NCBI GenBank assembly: GCA_963664065.1
Contig: OY760942.1
Span: 806,001 to 870,000, forward strand
Length of the DNA: 64,000 nucleotides
Direction of reading: 5' to 3'
Origin: JABDJL01 sp963664065
GTDB lineage: Bacteria; Pseudomonadota; Gammaproteobacteria; Xanthomonadales; SZUA-36
This document shows positions 18,049 to 28,048 of this stretch, piece by piece. A program made the translations under genes and the position numbers. Below the pieces are notes generated by a model that made no database searches, had not been told where the DNA came from, and saw nothing but the letters and a program-made list of their open reading frames with translations. How positions within the stretch are numbered: the first letter of the stretch is position 1; each line of letters opens with the position of its first letter.

Positions 18049-18651
18049 TTATGACGTGGCCCACAGCCCAATGAAGCGGCTACCGGCAACGCGCGTGTAA
18101 TGAACGGTGTGCTTGGGATCTCGATGTCCCAGGTAGTCCTGAATCAATCGCAGATCGTAACCCTGGTCGGCTAGGTAAAATCCGCAACTGTGTCGCAGCA
18201 TGTGCGGATGCACCGGATCGAGGCCGGCGCGGTCGGCGGCGTTCTCGACGATGTAGTTGACGGAACGACGCGTCATCGCCTGCTCGCGCTCACTGATAAA
18301 CAACCACGGTAAGCGATCCTCGCGTTGTTTGAGATAGCGTTTAATCGCACGCAGCTCGTCACCGGGGATGGGTTGCTCGACCGACAGGCCATTCTTGAGA
18401 CGACGCACCCACAGCCGCGATCGTTTAAGATCGACATCTTTGATCCGGACGGTGATCGCTTCACTGACACGCAGCCCGTGCCGGTACATCATCATCAGCA
18501 ACAGGTAATTGCGGATGCCGTGGCGACCGGTTTTCGCGCCAACCAACAGTCGATCCATCTCGGCCGCGGTCAGAAAATCCTTGTCGCGTTCGTGCTGATC
18601 GGTGGTCCGCTTTGATTGACTTTTCACATTTCGCCGCTTGGGGCTGGCCAT
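18049..18651 (-). CDS. Tyrosine recombinase (FimB/FimE-like size), putative cointegrate resolvase
   Basis: 200 residues with the full catalytic set: R in RHGLRVSEAITVR, K in VRRLKNGLSVEQPIP, HxxR in HMLRHSCGFYLA, and H...Y in HTVHYTRVAG. It lacks the N-terminal core-binding domain and so has the compact form of FimB/FimE. Located between a Tn3 transposase gene and an HTH gene, it is most simply the resolvase of the transposon; some Tn3 elements use tyrosine instead of serine recombinases. The recombination site is not identified. The 92-bp gap at 18652-18743 is the obvious place to look. Confidence 0.85.
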   Translation of the reverse strand: MASPKRRNVKSQSKRTTDQHERDKDFLTAAEMDRLLVGAKTGRHGIRNYLLLMMMYRHGLRVSEAITVRIKDVDLKRSRLWVRRLKNGLSVEQPIPGDELRAIKRYLKQREDRLPWLFISEREQAMTRRSVNYIVENAADRAGLDPVHPHMLRHSCGFYLADQGYDLRLIQDYLGHRDPKHTVHYTRVAGSRFIGLWATS

Positions 18652-18743
18652 TTTGTCCCTCTGGAGCCCGCATGGGCATTGAAAGCCAAGTGCCTAACAT
18701 TGCACAAAAGACGTGTTTTGGGAATAGTTAACCGAACCACTGT

Positions 18744-21392
18744 TTACCCCCCGAACGCGATGCGTTTGTCCATGTTGAGCACGATTTGCCCGTAGGGATT
18801 GATGTGCGAGGTCAATAACGGCGATAACGCACGCCGATCCGTGTCCATCAATCGATCCGCCCAGTCCGGCCGGCCGAGCACGGTTTGTATCATCAGCGTG
18901 TTGACGTACACCAGGCAAATCTGCAGCAAGTGCAGCGACAGCACCGCAAGCTCCTGCTCCTCGAGTCGGTTGGAGGCAATCTCGCCACCCTTGCCGTAGA
19001 AGATGAAGGCATTAGCGCTGTTCCAGTTCTCAACCACATTGAGACCTTCATGGATCTCGCGCCGCAGCGCTTCCGACTGCAGGTAGTGACACAGGAAAAT
19101 GGTTTTCACTGCCTTGCCCAACTCGATGAGTGCTTTGTAGGTCGGATGTTGAGCGTTGTCCCGCGTGAAGCGGCGCATGATCGACTCGGCATCGGCCGTA
19201 CCCTCGCGGAGTGCGGTCGTGTATTTCACCATCTCGTCGTATTGTTGTTCGATCAGGGCCCAGTTGATCGGACGCTCGAGTATTGGTGTGAGGTTCGTGT
19301 AGTGAGCTCCGCTGTGGGCATCGGGCACGTAAAGCTTTTGTCGATTGATCGCTTTCAGACGCGGCAACAGATCGAAGCCAAGCAAACTGCAGAACGCGAA
19401 CCCGACGGCGCTCTGACCATGAGAGTCCACGTATTGGCGATCGATCTCCATGTCAGTGCAGTGGCGTAACACGCCCTCGATCATCGCCGCTACTTCCGAG
19501 GACGAACAGCGCTTCAGCTGCGAATAGATGCACACGGATTTTTTCTCAACGTGCCAGTAGATCATCACACCCGGCCCGCGATAACGAATGTGCCACTCGG
19601 TCATCAGGTTTTGATCGTACGCTCCGTACTTTTTCGAATCTGAAGCGCAGGCCGTCGTACCTTCACCCCAGACCTCCGGCAGCCGCGTACGAAAGATACC
19701 GTTTGCCACCATCGCGATGGCGTCGCGCAGCGACGCTTTCTGCAGATAGCGCCGACGCGTGTAGCGAAGCTCCCGCTCCGTTACACCCAGCTCGTTGTCA
19801 CTCACGCACTTGAGACCTGTATTTGTACCGAGTCCGTACAAGCACAATAACAAACGGCGACGCAGTTCCTCGGGGCCGATAATCTGTCGATCCGCGGTGC
19901 CCTTGAAGCATTGCGTAAACCCGAGGCGAAGATCGGCTTCTTTCAGCACATCGATGAGGCCGGTATTTGTCCACTGGCCCTGAATCTCCGTTTTGAGGCG
20001 CACGATGTTGGAGGGCTCCGGCTGTGGATCGGATTTTGTCACGCAGATCGGGTTTTTGGCGCCGTCGATAATGCGAACCAACTTATTCTTTGGCAGGGTG
20101 CGATTAAGCTCGGACAATGCCTTCTTCATCTTTTTCTTCATCCGGGCACAGTAATCGTCATAACGCGCCGGTAGCCTCAGCCGTTGGTAGTAGTCGTCGC
20201 GCCGCTCCTCAAAGTCCTGCGGCAGGTCTTCGTCAGGGTTGCGGAACTTGTCTGCTCCGGTCACCCATATTTCCTTGCAACGGATCTGGCCACGCAGTAC
20301 TTCCAGTACGGCGATTTCGTAACTGATCCGATTCACTCGCTTAACACCGTGGCTGTCCGTCTCAACAATAATTGAGCGCATGTTCTTCTTGATGACGCCC
20401 TCAATCGGTGCCTCGTCAAGCGAGTAATACAGATGTCGTGCATCACGATTTCGGCGGATCAGTTCGATCGCCTCCATCACCGGGCGGTGCCGTTTGTTGT
20501 TCGACTGAAAATCCAGTGTGTTGAGAATGAGCGGCAAGATCCGACGATAATGATTGCCGTACGAGGCACGCACGACGCTGTGTATTAGGCGACGGTAGCC
20601 GGGACCGACGGTTTGCTTCTCGGCAACCAAATCGAACAGGGTACTTTCACCGCCAACCGCCGGCACCACGACGTCGCGCACGGTACCATCCATATTGTCC
20701 ACTCCAGCTTCGGCGATGTTGAATAACAGGGTTGTCTTGCCGCGTACTTTCAGATGATCGGTGATAATCTCACGCTCAACGCGCTTCTTGGCGCGCGCTG
20801 AGATCCGGTGGACGATCCGGATCAGCAGTTCCACCATGTCATCGAGCACTTCACGCCGGCGCACCCAGCAGTACATCGCCACGCGTGCGTTGCGCGATTC
20901 AGCGCGTCGTTGTTGCAACGTACTCGCAGGTTCGGTGGACGTACGTTGGCGATAATTGTCCAAGACCTTGCGTGGCATCGATGCAAATGGCTCGTTAGGT
21001 AACCCAAGGTCATCAATAAACCCGAGTTTTTGCACTTCGCGTTTAACCACATCAAGGCTGGGCCGGCCAGGTGCAGCTCGAAGGCGGTTGAATAAGCTCT
21101 TTGACCCTGGCGCATCGGTGCCGGTTTCAAGTAGCCGATTCAGCGCTTCCCGGCACTCATCCGATAACGCACCGTCGATGCCATCAATGAGCCGTTTTTC
21201 ATCTTTGTTCACCGCCGACGCTATGACTCGGTCCAATCGCGATGGCGTTGGCGGCTCAATACGCTGCTCGCGATACCAAGCTATCGCGCAGTCGCGAATG
21301 GTTGCTCTCGAGACTTCGTGCGGCACGACAGTCTCCGTAAGGTACGTATTGAGTCGATCCTGATCGGTGAGTGTCAAGCAAGTTGTCGCCAA
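18744..21392 (-). CDS. tnpA: Tn3-family transposase, N-terminally truncated
   Basis: 882 residues, against about 970-1000 for the family. The catalytic half is intact: ACASDSKKYGAYDQNLMTEWH carries the first aspartate in the last kilobase before the DDE core, then RQYVDSHGQSAVGFAF with the second aspartate, and the glutamate late in NVVENWNSANAFIFYGKGGE. The visible N terminus (YLTETVVPHEVSRATIRD) corresponds to roughly residue 100 of full-length relatives, so the DUF4158-type N-terminal DNA-binding part is missing. The frame begins with a TTG directly beside the stop of an IS3 transposase fragment at 21396, which shows what cut it. Probably inactive. Confidence 0.88.
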   Translation of the reverse strand: MATTCLTLTDQDRLNTYLTETVVPHEVSRATIRDCAIAWYREQRIEPPTPSRLDRVIASAVNKDEKRLIDGIDGALSDECREALNRLLETGTDAPGSKSLFNRLRAAPGRPSLDVVKREVQKLGFIDDLGLPNEPFASMPRKVLDNYRQRTSTEPASTLQQRRAESRNARVAMYCWVRRREVLDDMVELLIRIVHRISARAKKRVEREIITDHLKVRGKTTLLFNIAEAGVDNMDGTVRDVVVPAVGGESTLFDLVAEKQTVGPGYRRLIHSVVRASYGNHYRRILPLILNTLDFQSNNKRHRPVMEAIELIRRNRDARHLYYSLDEAPIEGVIKKNMRSIIVETDSHGVKRVNRISYEIAVLEVLRGQIRCKEIWVTGADKFRNPDEDLPQDFEERRDDYYQRLRLPARYDDYCARMKKKMKKALSELNRTLPKNKLVRIIDGAKNPICVTKSDPQPEPSNIVRLKTEIQGQWTNTGLIDVLKEADLRLGFTQCFKGTADRQIIGPEELRRRLLLCLYGLGTNTGLKCVSDNELGVTERELRYTRRRYLQKASLRDAIAMVANGIFRTRLPEVWGEGTTACASDSKKYGAYDQNLMTEWHIRYRGPGVMIYWHVEKKSVCIYSQLKRCSSSEVAAMIEGVLRHCTDMEIDRQYVDSHGQSAVGFAFCSLLGFDLLPRLKAINRQKLYVPDAHSGAHYTNLTPILERPINWALIEQQYDEMVKYTTALREGTADAESIMRRFTRDNAQHPTYKALIELGKAVKTIFLCHYLQSEALRREIHEGLNVVENWNSANAFIFYGKGGEIASNRLEEQELAVLSLHLLQICLVYVNTLMIQTVLGRPDWADRLMDTDRRALSPLLTSHINPYGQIVLNMDKRIAFGG

Positions 21393-21395
21393 AAG

Positions 21396-21800
21396 TTAAT
21401 GCACCGTTGCCACCCTGTTAGTTGGTCGGAACGTCGGCAATATCACTTCCGGCACAGGTTCCCAGTTCCGGGTCTCGCCGCTCCATCGTTCCGGGTGTCG
21501 GGCACGCGCCACCTTGTATGTCTCATCACGCTGCCGTAACACACTGACATCCTGACCCGGGTGGCGTTGTTCCGGTGTAACGAACCTGATCCCGCTATGC
21601 AGGTGTTCGGTGTTGTACCACCGCACAAAGCCTTCAACCCATGTCCGCGCTGCAGCCAGATCCTCGAAGGCCCTTTCCGGATATTCCGGTCGATACTTCA
21701 GGGTTCGAAACAACGCTTCAGAATACGGGTTGTCGTCACTCACCCGCGGTCTCGAGAATGAAGGGACAACTCCCAGATGTTGTAAGGTGGCGACGAGCCC
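21396..21800 (-). pseudogene. IS3-family OrfB fragment, C-terminal third
   Basis: The minus-strand frame reads LGVVPSFSRPRVSDDNPYSE, then LFRTLKYRPEYP and WYNTEHLHSGIRFVTPEQRH, the end of an IS3-type integrase core with its catalytic glutamate. Upstream residues of the open frame (22310 to about 21800) are antisense to a TonB receptor gene and not transposase. It is a different IS3 relative from the three full copies. It marks a double junction: it truncates tnpA on one side and the receptor on the other. Confidence 0.8.
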
Positions 21801-23759
21801 GATCAACGCAGTATCTCGCCGCAGCTCAGGTTCAAAACCGATCGCCTGGACATCAACCTCCGTTATGGCTACGTGGAGGACACGGGTGCACCGCGCACCC
21901 GGATCTCCATTTCGGATCGCTTTCGCGACGTCCAGTGTTCCATATACCCCGGGCTGACCTATGCCTTCCAGGTCGATGGGTGCGAGCCCAACAACTGGTA
22001 CCTGTATGAAGGCTCCGTGCCGTCGATCGACGCCAACTGTCCGCCGAACGTGCCGGGGTTTAAGTGCGGCAAGTTGAAGAACAAGACCAATGTCAACGTG
22101 TCGGGCATTCAGGACAGCCACCGCGAAACGGTAATCGCTTATGCCATGTTCGATCTCACGGAAACCCTGACGCTGCGCTACAACTTCGGTTGGGCGGACA
22201 TTACTCAAAGCAGCAGTCGCGACAACGACAATACGAACAGAGTCAGTAGTGCGGCGGATGTTTCCCTGGCGAGCGACGGCGGGGTGCCGTTTATAAACGA
22301 TCGACAGCACAACGATTTTCCGTATAAGGAGACCTCACACGAGTTGCAGCTGTTGTCGAACTTCGACGGCCCGTTCAATTTCGTGGCCGGCGTCTTCTAC
22401 TACGACATCGAAAACGATTGGGACATGATGATCGACGGTTTCAGCACGACTTTCCGCTTTCAGGACGCCGACGCCGCGGCCCAAGCCGCGGGCTTCGGCG
22501 CGTGCCAGGAGATGCTCGAGCTCTTCGGGTTCGGGGTGGAGTCGGCGATACCAGATCTGATTTTCAGTTGTCCGCCGGGCAGCGATCACACCCAGAGGTT
22601 TGAACTCCTATCGCGGCATACGTCGGAAACCAATGCGGCGTTCTTCAGCGCTGATTACCGCATCGATGAGCGGTGGCTCGTGTCGGGCGGGCTGCGTTAT
22701 TCCAAGGACATAAAAGACAGGCCCGGTTTCGATGGGTCGACTATCATCGATTTTGCCGGTGTACCCGTACTAGTCTTTTTCGACATCTCAAATTTGTTCG
22801 GCCATTTGCAGCCCGGTGAAACCGTCACCTGGGACAAGACCATCGGTCATATCGGTGTCGAGTACACGCCGGATGAGAACAGGCTGTTCTATGGCCGCAT
22901 CTCCACCGGCTACCGCGCCGGCTCGTTCAACTACGACGAAGGATCGCCGACCAGCCCACCGTCACCCACCGATCCCGTCGAAGAAGAGACCAACATAAAC
23001 TATGAACTGGGTGTCAAGGGAATATTCGCCGACGATCGGTTGCGGTTAACGGCGACCGTGTACTACAGCGACATCGAGAACTACCAGATTCTCTTGGTGC
23101 AGGAAGCGCCACCTGGCTTCTTGCAGCCCCAGCACATCTCCCAAAATACTGAGTATACCGCCAACGTGGACGGGACGGAGCTCTCGGGCTTTGAGCTCAG
23201 CGCCGAGTATCGGCTCAGCGAGCACTGGCGCGTGGACGGTTACTACAACTTCCAGGACTCCAGTCTTGGCCCACATTCGGCCACCATCCGCGGCAATCCG
23301 GACGGCGATTTCCTGATTCACGAATTCGTGACTCTCTCGGTGAGCCGGACTCGGCTCCCTATCCGACGCCGGAGGATGTGACCGGCAATCGGCTACCCAT
23401 GCAGCCGACGCACAAGGCGGCTCTGACGCTCGTGTACGAGCGAGCCCTCAACGCCGGGGGGGGGGGGGCGGTTGCAGTTGCTCTCGACCTTGAGCTATAC
23501 CGGTTCGCGGTTCCCCGATATCGGTAACATCGATTTCTACAAGTTGCCGTCGTATGAACGCTGGGACCTCCGCGCGAGGCGGATATCGGCGAACGATGCC
23601 TGGTCGGTGACCGCGTACGTGCAGAACCTGACCGATAAAATCGGCATCGTGGACTTCGTCCCCGTGTCGTACCACGCAGGCCTCGAATCGCAGACGATGG
23701 CCACGCTCACCGAGCCGCGGCGGTTCGGGCTGCAGGTCCGCTGGCGGCCGGGGTTCTGA
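21801..23759 (+). pseudogene. TonB-dependent receptor, 5'-truncated and frameshifted
   Basis: About 650 residues of an outer-membrane beta barrel: RLDINLRYGYVEDTG, repeated aromatic strands, TNINYELGVKGIFADDRL, AEYRLSEHWRVDGYY, and the family C terminus RRFGLQVRWRPGF ending in phenylalanine. The plug domain and TonB box are missing. The frame breaks twice: near 23330-23345, at a CT repeat (the reading resumes as GEPDSAPYPTPEDVTGNRLP), and at a G13 tract (23456-23468), after which it resumes as RLQLLSTLSYTGSRFPDIGN. In intact form it would import a siderophore, vitamin or glycan. Neighbouring sequence shows it was brought in as a fragment. Confidence 0.85.
23456..23468. repeat. G13 homopolymer in the TonB receptor frame
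   Basis: Thirteen consecutive G at the second frame break of the receptor remnant. Confidence 0.9.
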
Positions 23760-23772
23760 GCTTTGAACCTGG

Positions 23773-23805
23773 GTTACCCCCCCCACCCGATCGGGCGGGG
23801 GTAAC
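23773..23805 (+). terminator. Hairpin after the TonB receptor gene
   Basis: GTTACCCCC at 23773 pairs with GGGGGTAAC ending at 23805, with an inner CCCGATCGGG. It lies 13 bp after the receptor stop. No T run follows, so intrinsic termination is uncertain. Confidence 0.45.
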
Positions 23806-23925
23806 CGGGGCGAGCTCCGCAATTTGCGTTCTTGCCACGCTGCTCTTGCTGGGTCTAGCGAGTCACGCCGACCCAGCGCCGTTCGAGTTCCAGCACGGCG
23901 TGTCGATGCTGCCCGGCGATCGGGT
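23806..23925 (+). pseudogene. N-terminal scrap of a secreted protein
   Basis: The frame holds a signal peptide (VLATLLLLGLASHADPAPFE) and then about fifteen residues before it meets conjugation-gene sequence near 23926. No ATG is visible in frame, so the start is a weak codon or lost. It probably was the next gene after the receptor, perhaps a hydrolase of the same uptake locus. The identity cannot be read. Confidence 0.4.
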
Positions 23926-24849
23926 GTCAAAAGCACGCTCACCAGCGCCTTGAACCTCTGGTCAAACCCGCTAATAGACGCGGCGACGTCGACCAACGAT
24001 TTTGACTTGCGCGAGCTTCGCACCAAGCCAATGACAATCTACATCGGCGTCACTCCGGACAACCTCAGTCGGCTCGCACCGATTGTTAATATGTTTGTGC
24101 AACAACTGATTGACCTCAACACACAAGAGCTGCCGGCGCGCTACGGCGAGAAAGGAAAGCTCCTTTCAGGTAATCCGAAATTCAAGTACCCGGTGTTATT
24201 GCTACTCGATGAATTTACCGCGATAGGGCGCTTGGAAATACTCGAGAAAGCGATCGCGTTTATCGCTGGGTACGGCCTGCGCCTGGTGACGATAATTCAG
24301 TCACCATCGCAACTGCGTAGCGTGTACGGTCCCGATGTTGCCGAGACATTCCAAAAGAATCACGCGGCCAACGTCATTTTTCGACCCGAGAAAATGAAAG
24401 AAGCCGAAGAAATAGCCAACGAACTCGGCTTCAAAACGATTACGCAAACAACGATCACGACGCCGCGCGGGTTCGGTTCCGGCAGCGGTACGAAATCGAA
24501 GTCGGAACAAAAACGGCAATTGTTACTGCCGCAAGAAGTTCGCAACCTTCCCGACACTGAATCAATCATCATCACGTCCGGTGTGCCGCCGATACGCGCA
24601 AACAAGATTCGCTACTTCGATGACAAAGTGTTCATGAAGCGTTTGCTCGATAAAGTGGCCGTGCCAACAATCGGTGTATTGCAATCCACGATGCGGGGCG
24701 AACTTGAGTCAATCGATTTGAGCTTCATCTACGACAAAGTGCCGATACCCGAACACGCCGGTAGAGAATTGACGGACGAAGAAATCGACAACGCCGCCAA
24801 TTCGTTCTTTGACGAATTAGTGCAAAAACAGGGCAGCGTTGCTGCTTAG
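23926..24849 (+). pseudogene. Type IV coupling protein (VirD4/TraG), C-terminal part
   Basis: About 305 residues in frame with the TraG/VirD4 C-terminal half: MTIYIGVTPDNLSRLAPI, the Walker B segment VLLLLDEFTAIGRLEILEKA, and the sensor-like TIIQSPSQLRSVYGP. The membrane anchor and Walker A are missing; the frame enters at GVKSTLTSALNLWSNP, directly after an unrelated signal-peptide scrap. The coupling protein is the ATPase that hands DNA to a type IV secretion channel during conjugation. Translation of the surviving part is possible from an in-frame start upstream, but the product lacks the ATP-binding loop. Confidence 0.85.
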
Positions 24850-24857
24850 GAGGACGT

Positions 24858-26012
24858 ATGGCCGAACCTACCGATAGAGGTCTTTCGCAAGCCGCGCAGA
24901 GCCTGCAAAAGACACTGAGCGAGGCAGATTTTGCCGACCGCACAGCGATCGACAAAATTGCACAAAGTCACATCGGCTCGCTGTATGTGAAGGCGGAAGA
25001 ATTCAAACAGCTCTACGATGTGCAAAAACCTGGGAACATTCCTGAATGGGATCACAACCGCTCTTTAGAAGCGTTTGATGCGCAAGTCGGCGAAGAAGCG
25101 CGCGGCGACAATTTCTCAACTATCGCTCGTATAGGAACCGAGAAACCACGCGTGATTGCCGAGCTTGTGCGAGGGCCAAAAGAGGCCACAAGCACTCGCG
25201 CTCGCGATGATGTGGAACGAGAAAGGCCAGCAGTCGCAAACCAGTATTCAACAGAATCCGCATCTGCGCCGCAAAGCGAGGAAGACGCGGAAGTCCTGGT
25301 CGCGACCAGAGCACCCGCGGCCGAAGAAACCATTGAGAATCGCGGCGCTGTAGCCGAATCGCGCATCCAAGCACGACCCGAAGAGTTGGACGCACGATTC
25401 ACTATCCGCGCCAAGGGTGGTAGCGAGCGCTACTACCACAAAGATTCGGATACGGAAGCGTTTCGGGACACTGGCAAGAAAATCATTGTGAAGCCCGAAT
25501 CCCGCGCACTGGTGGCCGCCGACGTTGCAAAATTGGCAGATGCCAAAGGCTGGACCGACATCAAAGTAACGGGCAACGACGCGTTTCGTAGGGACGTTTG
25601 GAAAGAAGCGAATCTTCGCGGCATCGAAGTCACCGGGTACGTGCCGACCGAACAAGATAAACGCGATCTCGATAAACGCCTGGCTTCCGTTGAGGCCGCG
25701 CCGCGCGACAACCAATCAAAGCTCGAGAATAAAAAAATCGCGCCCAAGGTCGCAGCCGGGACGATCGGGGATACTAAAAGTACGAATCCGGAAGTCAACG
25801 ACCCGGTAAGCAAGCGTGCGGAACTCACCAAAGCCTTCGCGAACGATTCGCGCGAAGATGCGGTCGGCAAACACCCCGAGTTGAAAGAACTTTACGGACT
25901 TGAAAAAGCGGCTGAACAATTCGCAGGATCTTCGATCGAGGGCGCAAAATCGCAAGAGCGTTTCGTCGCATCCGTTCGCGATCGCGGCCTGGATGAATTG
26001 TCGCAGGGCAAC
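24858..26012 (+). CDS. LPD7-domain mobilisation protein, 3' end cut by IS3 copy 2
   Basis: The ATG at 24858 has a strong GGAGG site and lies 8 bp after the coupling protein gene. The N-terminal 170 residues are charged and low-complexity. Residues about 175-280 form an LPD7 (large polyvalent-protein-associated) domain: FTIRAKGGSERYYHKDSD, then AKGWTDIKVTGNDAFRRDVW, then LRGIEVTGYVPTEQDKRDLD. This domain occurs in relaxases and other conjugation proteins of proteobacterial mobile elements. The native frame ends at the IS boundary at 26013; the remaining 28 residues to 26099 are IS-encoded. The relaxase catalytic domain is not seen. Confidence 0.75.
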
Positions 26013-26087
26013 TGTACGTCGTCAGAGCATATGGGACCACTTGAGCCTTTTTCTAAGAGACACTTTTCTGCCCGTACTTTCTCCAGT

Positions 26088-27065
26088 CTAGCCTGCTAAC
26101 CGCAGGTTTTGTATTTTCCTTTGCGTTAACGTTCTGGCTTTGATCATTGACCGTCGGTCCAGGATGTCGTTTCTTCTTCCGTTATACACATCAGCCGGCG
26201 TCACGTTATCCAGTGATTCGTGATACCGCTCATGGTTGTAATGAGCCACCCACTGAGCAATGGCACTTTCCAGTTCCCACGGGAAGTAATAATTCTCCAG
26301 CTTGACCACGTTTTTCATCGAACGGTGGTAGCGTTCGATCTTGCCCTGGGTCATCGGGTGGTACGGTGCTCCCCGGGTGTGCTTCATGTCTTGATCCTGC
26401 AACCATTCCCTGAGTTCTTTTGAGATATAGCAGGGGCCGTTGTCAGACAGTAGCCTGGGCTTGTGATGCACCCTGACTTCGGTGAGCCCTGTGGCTTTCA
26501 GAGCATCTTCCAGAGTATCGGTGACATCATGCGCCGCCATCGTGGTCGTCAACCGCCAGCTGATGATGTAACGGGAATAGTCATCCAGGATCGTCGACAG
26601 GAAGTACCAGCCCCAGCCCACCACCCGGAAGTAGGTAAAGTCTGTCTGCCACAGTTCATGTACACGCCGTGTCGGATGCTGGAACGCATCGGCTGCGCTC
26701 ATCACTATGAACTGTGGGCTGGTAACCAGGTCATGGGCCTTGAGGATGCGATAGACACTGGACTCCGAGATAAAGTACTCATGGGTATCAGTAAGATGCC
26801 AGGCCAGTTCCCGGGGTGTCAGCTCCGGTTGTTCCAGGGCCACATCAACAACCAGTTCCCGTACCGACTCGGGGATCTTGTTCCAGTGCTGACGTGATGC
26901 CCTGCTGTGGTTCTGCAAGCCATCAGGGCCATCGCGTTCATAAGCCTGATACCAACGGTAGAAACTGCTGCGACTGACGTTGATCTCGACCAGAGTCCTG
27001 CGCACGGATAACTCCGAGTCTTCCACCAGGCGGATAATGGCCAGCTTTTCAGATGCGCTGTACAT
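26088..27065 (-). CDS. IS3-family transposase OrfB (copy 2)
   Basis: 325 residues, the same protein as in copy 1, with an intact DDE core. One or two silent base differences from copy 1, for example near 26453. Overlaps orfA by one base (TGATG). Confidence 0.95.
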   Translation of the reverse strand: MYSASEKLAIIRLVEDSELSVRRTLVEINVSRSSFYRWYQAYERDGPDGLQNHSRASRQHWNKIPESVRELVVDVALEQPELTPRELAWHLTDTHEYFISESSVYRILKAHDLVTSPQFIVMSAADAFQHPTRRVHELWQTDFTYFRVVGWGWYFLSTILDDYSRYIISWRLTTTMAAHDVTDTLEDALKATGLTEVRVHHKPRLLSDNGPCYISKELREWLQDQDMKHTRGAPYHPMTQGKIERYHRSMKNVVKLENYYFPWELESAIAQWVAHYNHERYHESLDNVTPADVYNGRRNDILDRRSMIKARTLTQRKIQNLRLAG

Positions 27066-27427
27066 CAGTCTTCGTCCAATGTCACACCCTGCCCAGTGAG
27101 ACTTTTTTTAAGCCAGTCATTGCGCAGGTACAGTTCGGCAACCGCTTGCTTGAGGGTGGTATTTTCTTTTCTGAGACCAACCACTTCATCGCTGTTGGCT
27201 TCTCTGACGGTATCTCCTGACAGGCGCTTTTTACCGGCCTCCAGAAAATCCTTGCTCCAGCGGTAATACAGATTGTTGTTAATACCTTCCTGGCGACACA
27301 GTTCAGCGATCGAGCTTTCACCGCGCAATCCATCCAGTACGATACGGATCTTTTCCTCTGACGAGAACTTGCGACGGGTATTGCGGCGGATCTCCTTGAC
27401 CCGTTTGGTGGTGTTTGACATGCTCAT
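27065..27427 (-). CDS. IS3-family OrfA (copy 2)
   Basis: 120 residues, identical to OrfA of copy 1: helix-turn-helix plus leucine-zipper-like tail. Translationally coupled to OrfB. Confidence 0.93.
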   Translation of the reverse strand: MSMSNTTKRVKEIRRNTRRKFSSEEKIRIVLDGLRGESSIAELCRQEGINNNLYYRWSKDFLEAGKKRLSGDTVREANSDEVVGLRKENTTLKQAVAELYLRNDWLKKSLTGQGVTLDED

Positions 27428-27516
27428 ATTGAGACTCCTCTGCTTCAGGTTAAAAATAGCAGAAGTGTCTCTTAGTTAAAGCAGTTGATTGGCCCCATAT
27501 GGGCTGACGTCACACA

Positions 27517-28048
27517 GTCGGCAAGTAAGCGGGTCCGACTCGGTTCCGCCATCCATGCACGGCGCGACTCGATTTTCGCCGGCATGGTACGCAGCAACAA
27601 CGAATTTGGGGTCGACGGGGAAAAGTGCATTCAAAAACGCGAGGTACTTGGTGCCGCCGCGAATGTTAGCAACGGCATCGCGGCTATCAGCCACGCCGAA
27701 ACATACAGCCGTTTTCGGCATGAGCTGCATCATGCCAATGGCGCCAGCTTTGGACACGGCAAACCGATCGTAGGCCGACTCAACTTCGATGAGCGCATGA
27801 ACAAGATTCGGGTCTACGCCCTGCTCTGCTGCAACTTCCTGCACTGTGGGGTCATAGTTTGCGCGGCGTGCGCGCAACACGGCCGCACTCGGGGGTTTCC
27901 AATCGCTGCGGAGTCGTTGCCGTTGCGTGTAGTCGAGTGTTTGATGAAACACCGTCGAACCATTGCGACGAAATTCCCACACGTCCGCGAACGCCGTGCT
28001 TGCGACGAAGCCGGCAGCAAGGCAAACGATGATGACGATAAGTCTCAT
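27517..28048 (-). CDS. Lytic transglycosylase (SLT/VirB1-like), C terminus cut by IS3 copy 2
   Basis: The N terminus is a signal peptide (LIVIIVCLAAGFVASTAFA). The SLT domain follows: EQGVDPNLVHALIEVESAYD with the catalytic glutamate of VESAY, AGAIGMMQLMPKTA, and FVVAAYHAGENRV. Enzymes of this type open the peptidoglycan for assembly of a conjugation channel. The native sequence ends at 27517 and a short IS-encoded tail continues to 27476. The catalytic residues remain, so activity is conceivable. The start overlaps the end of the upstream DUF192 frame (ATGA), so the two form one transcript with DUF736 further up. Confidence 0.88.

Larger units (their letters stand above)
16039..21395 (-). 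mobile_element. Tn3-family transposon remnant, 5' end of tnpA lost
   Basis: Four minus-strand genes, tnpA (truncated), a tyrosine recombinase, a helix-turn-helix protein and a 453-residue protein, are packed with gaps of about 15-90 bases. The proposed left end is the GGGGG-starting stretch at 16039-16080, which has the form of a Tn3 terminal repeat but has no partner to compare with because the right end is gone. The right side is cut by an IS3-type transposase fragment at about 21395. Left boundary uncertain; gene content firm. Confidence 0.6.
26013..27516 (-). mobile_element. IS3-family insertion sequence, copy 2
   Basis: 1504 bp, nearly identical to copy 1. Left flank ...GCAAC, right flank GTCGG...: no target duplication. 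It separates two conjugation genes that converge on it, the LPD7 protein gene and the lytic transglycosylase gene, and truncates both. Confidence 0.92.

Noticed and set aside
18049..18651. Integrase of a genomic island with a tRNA attachment site
   Set aside because: No tRNA gene nearby, and the gene is packed with Tn3 genes; a transposon resolvase is the better reading.
21801..22310. N-terminal half of the minus-strand frame that ends in transposase sequence
   Set aside because: It is antisense to the TonB receptor barrel; only the part below about 21800 matches an IS3 transposase.
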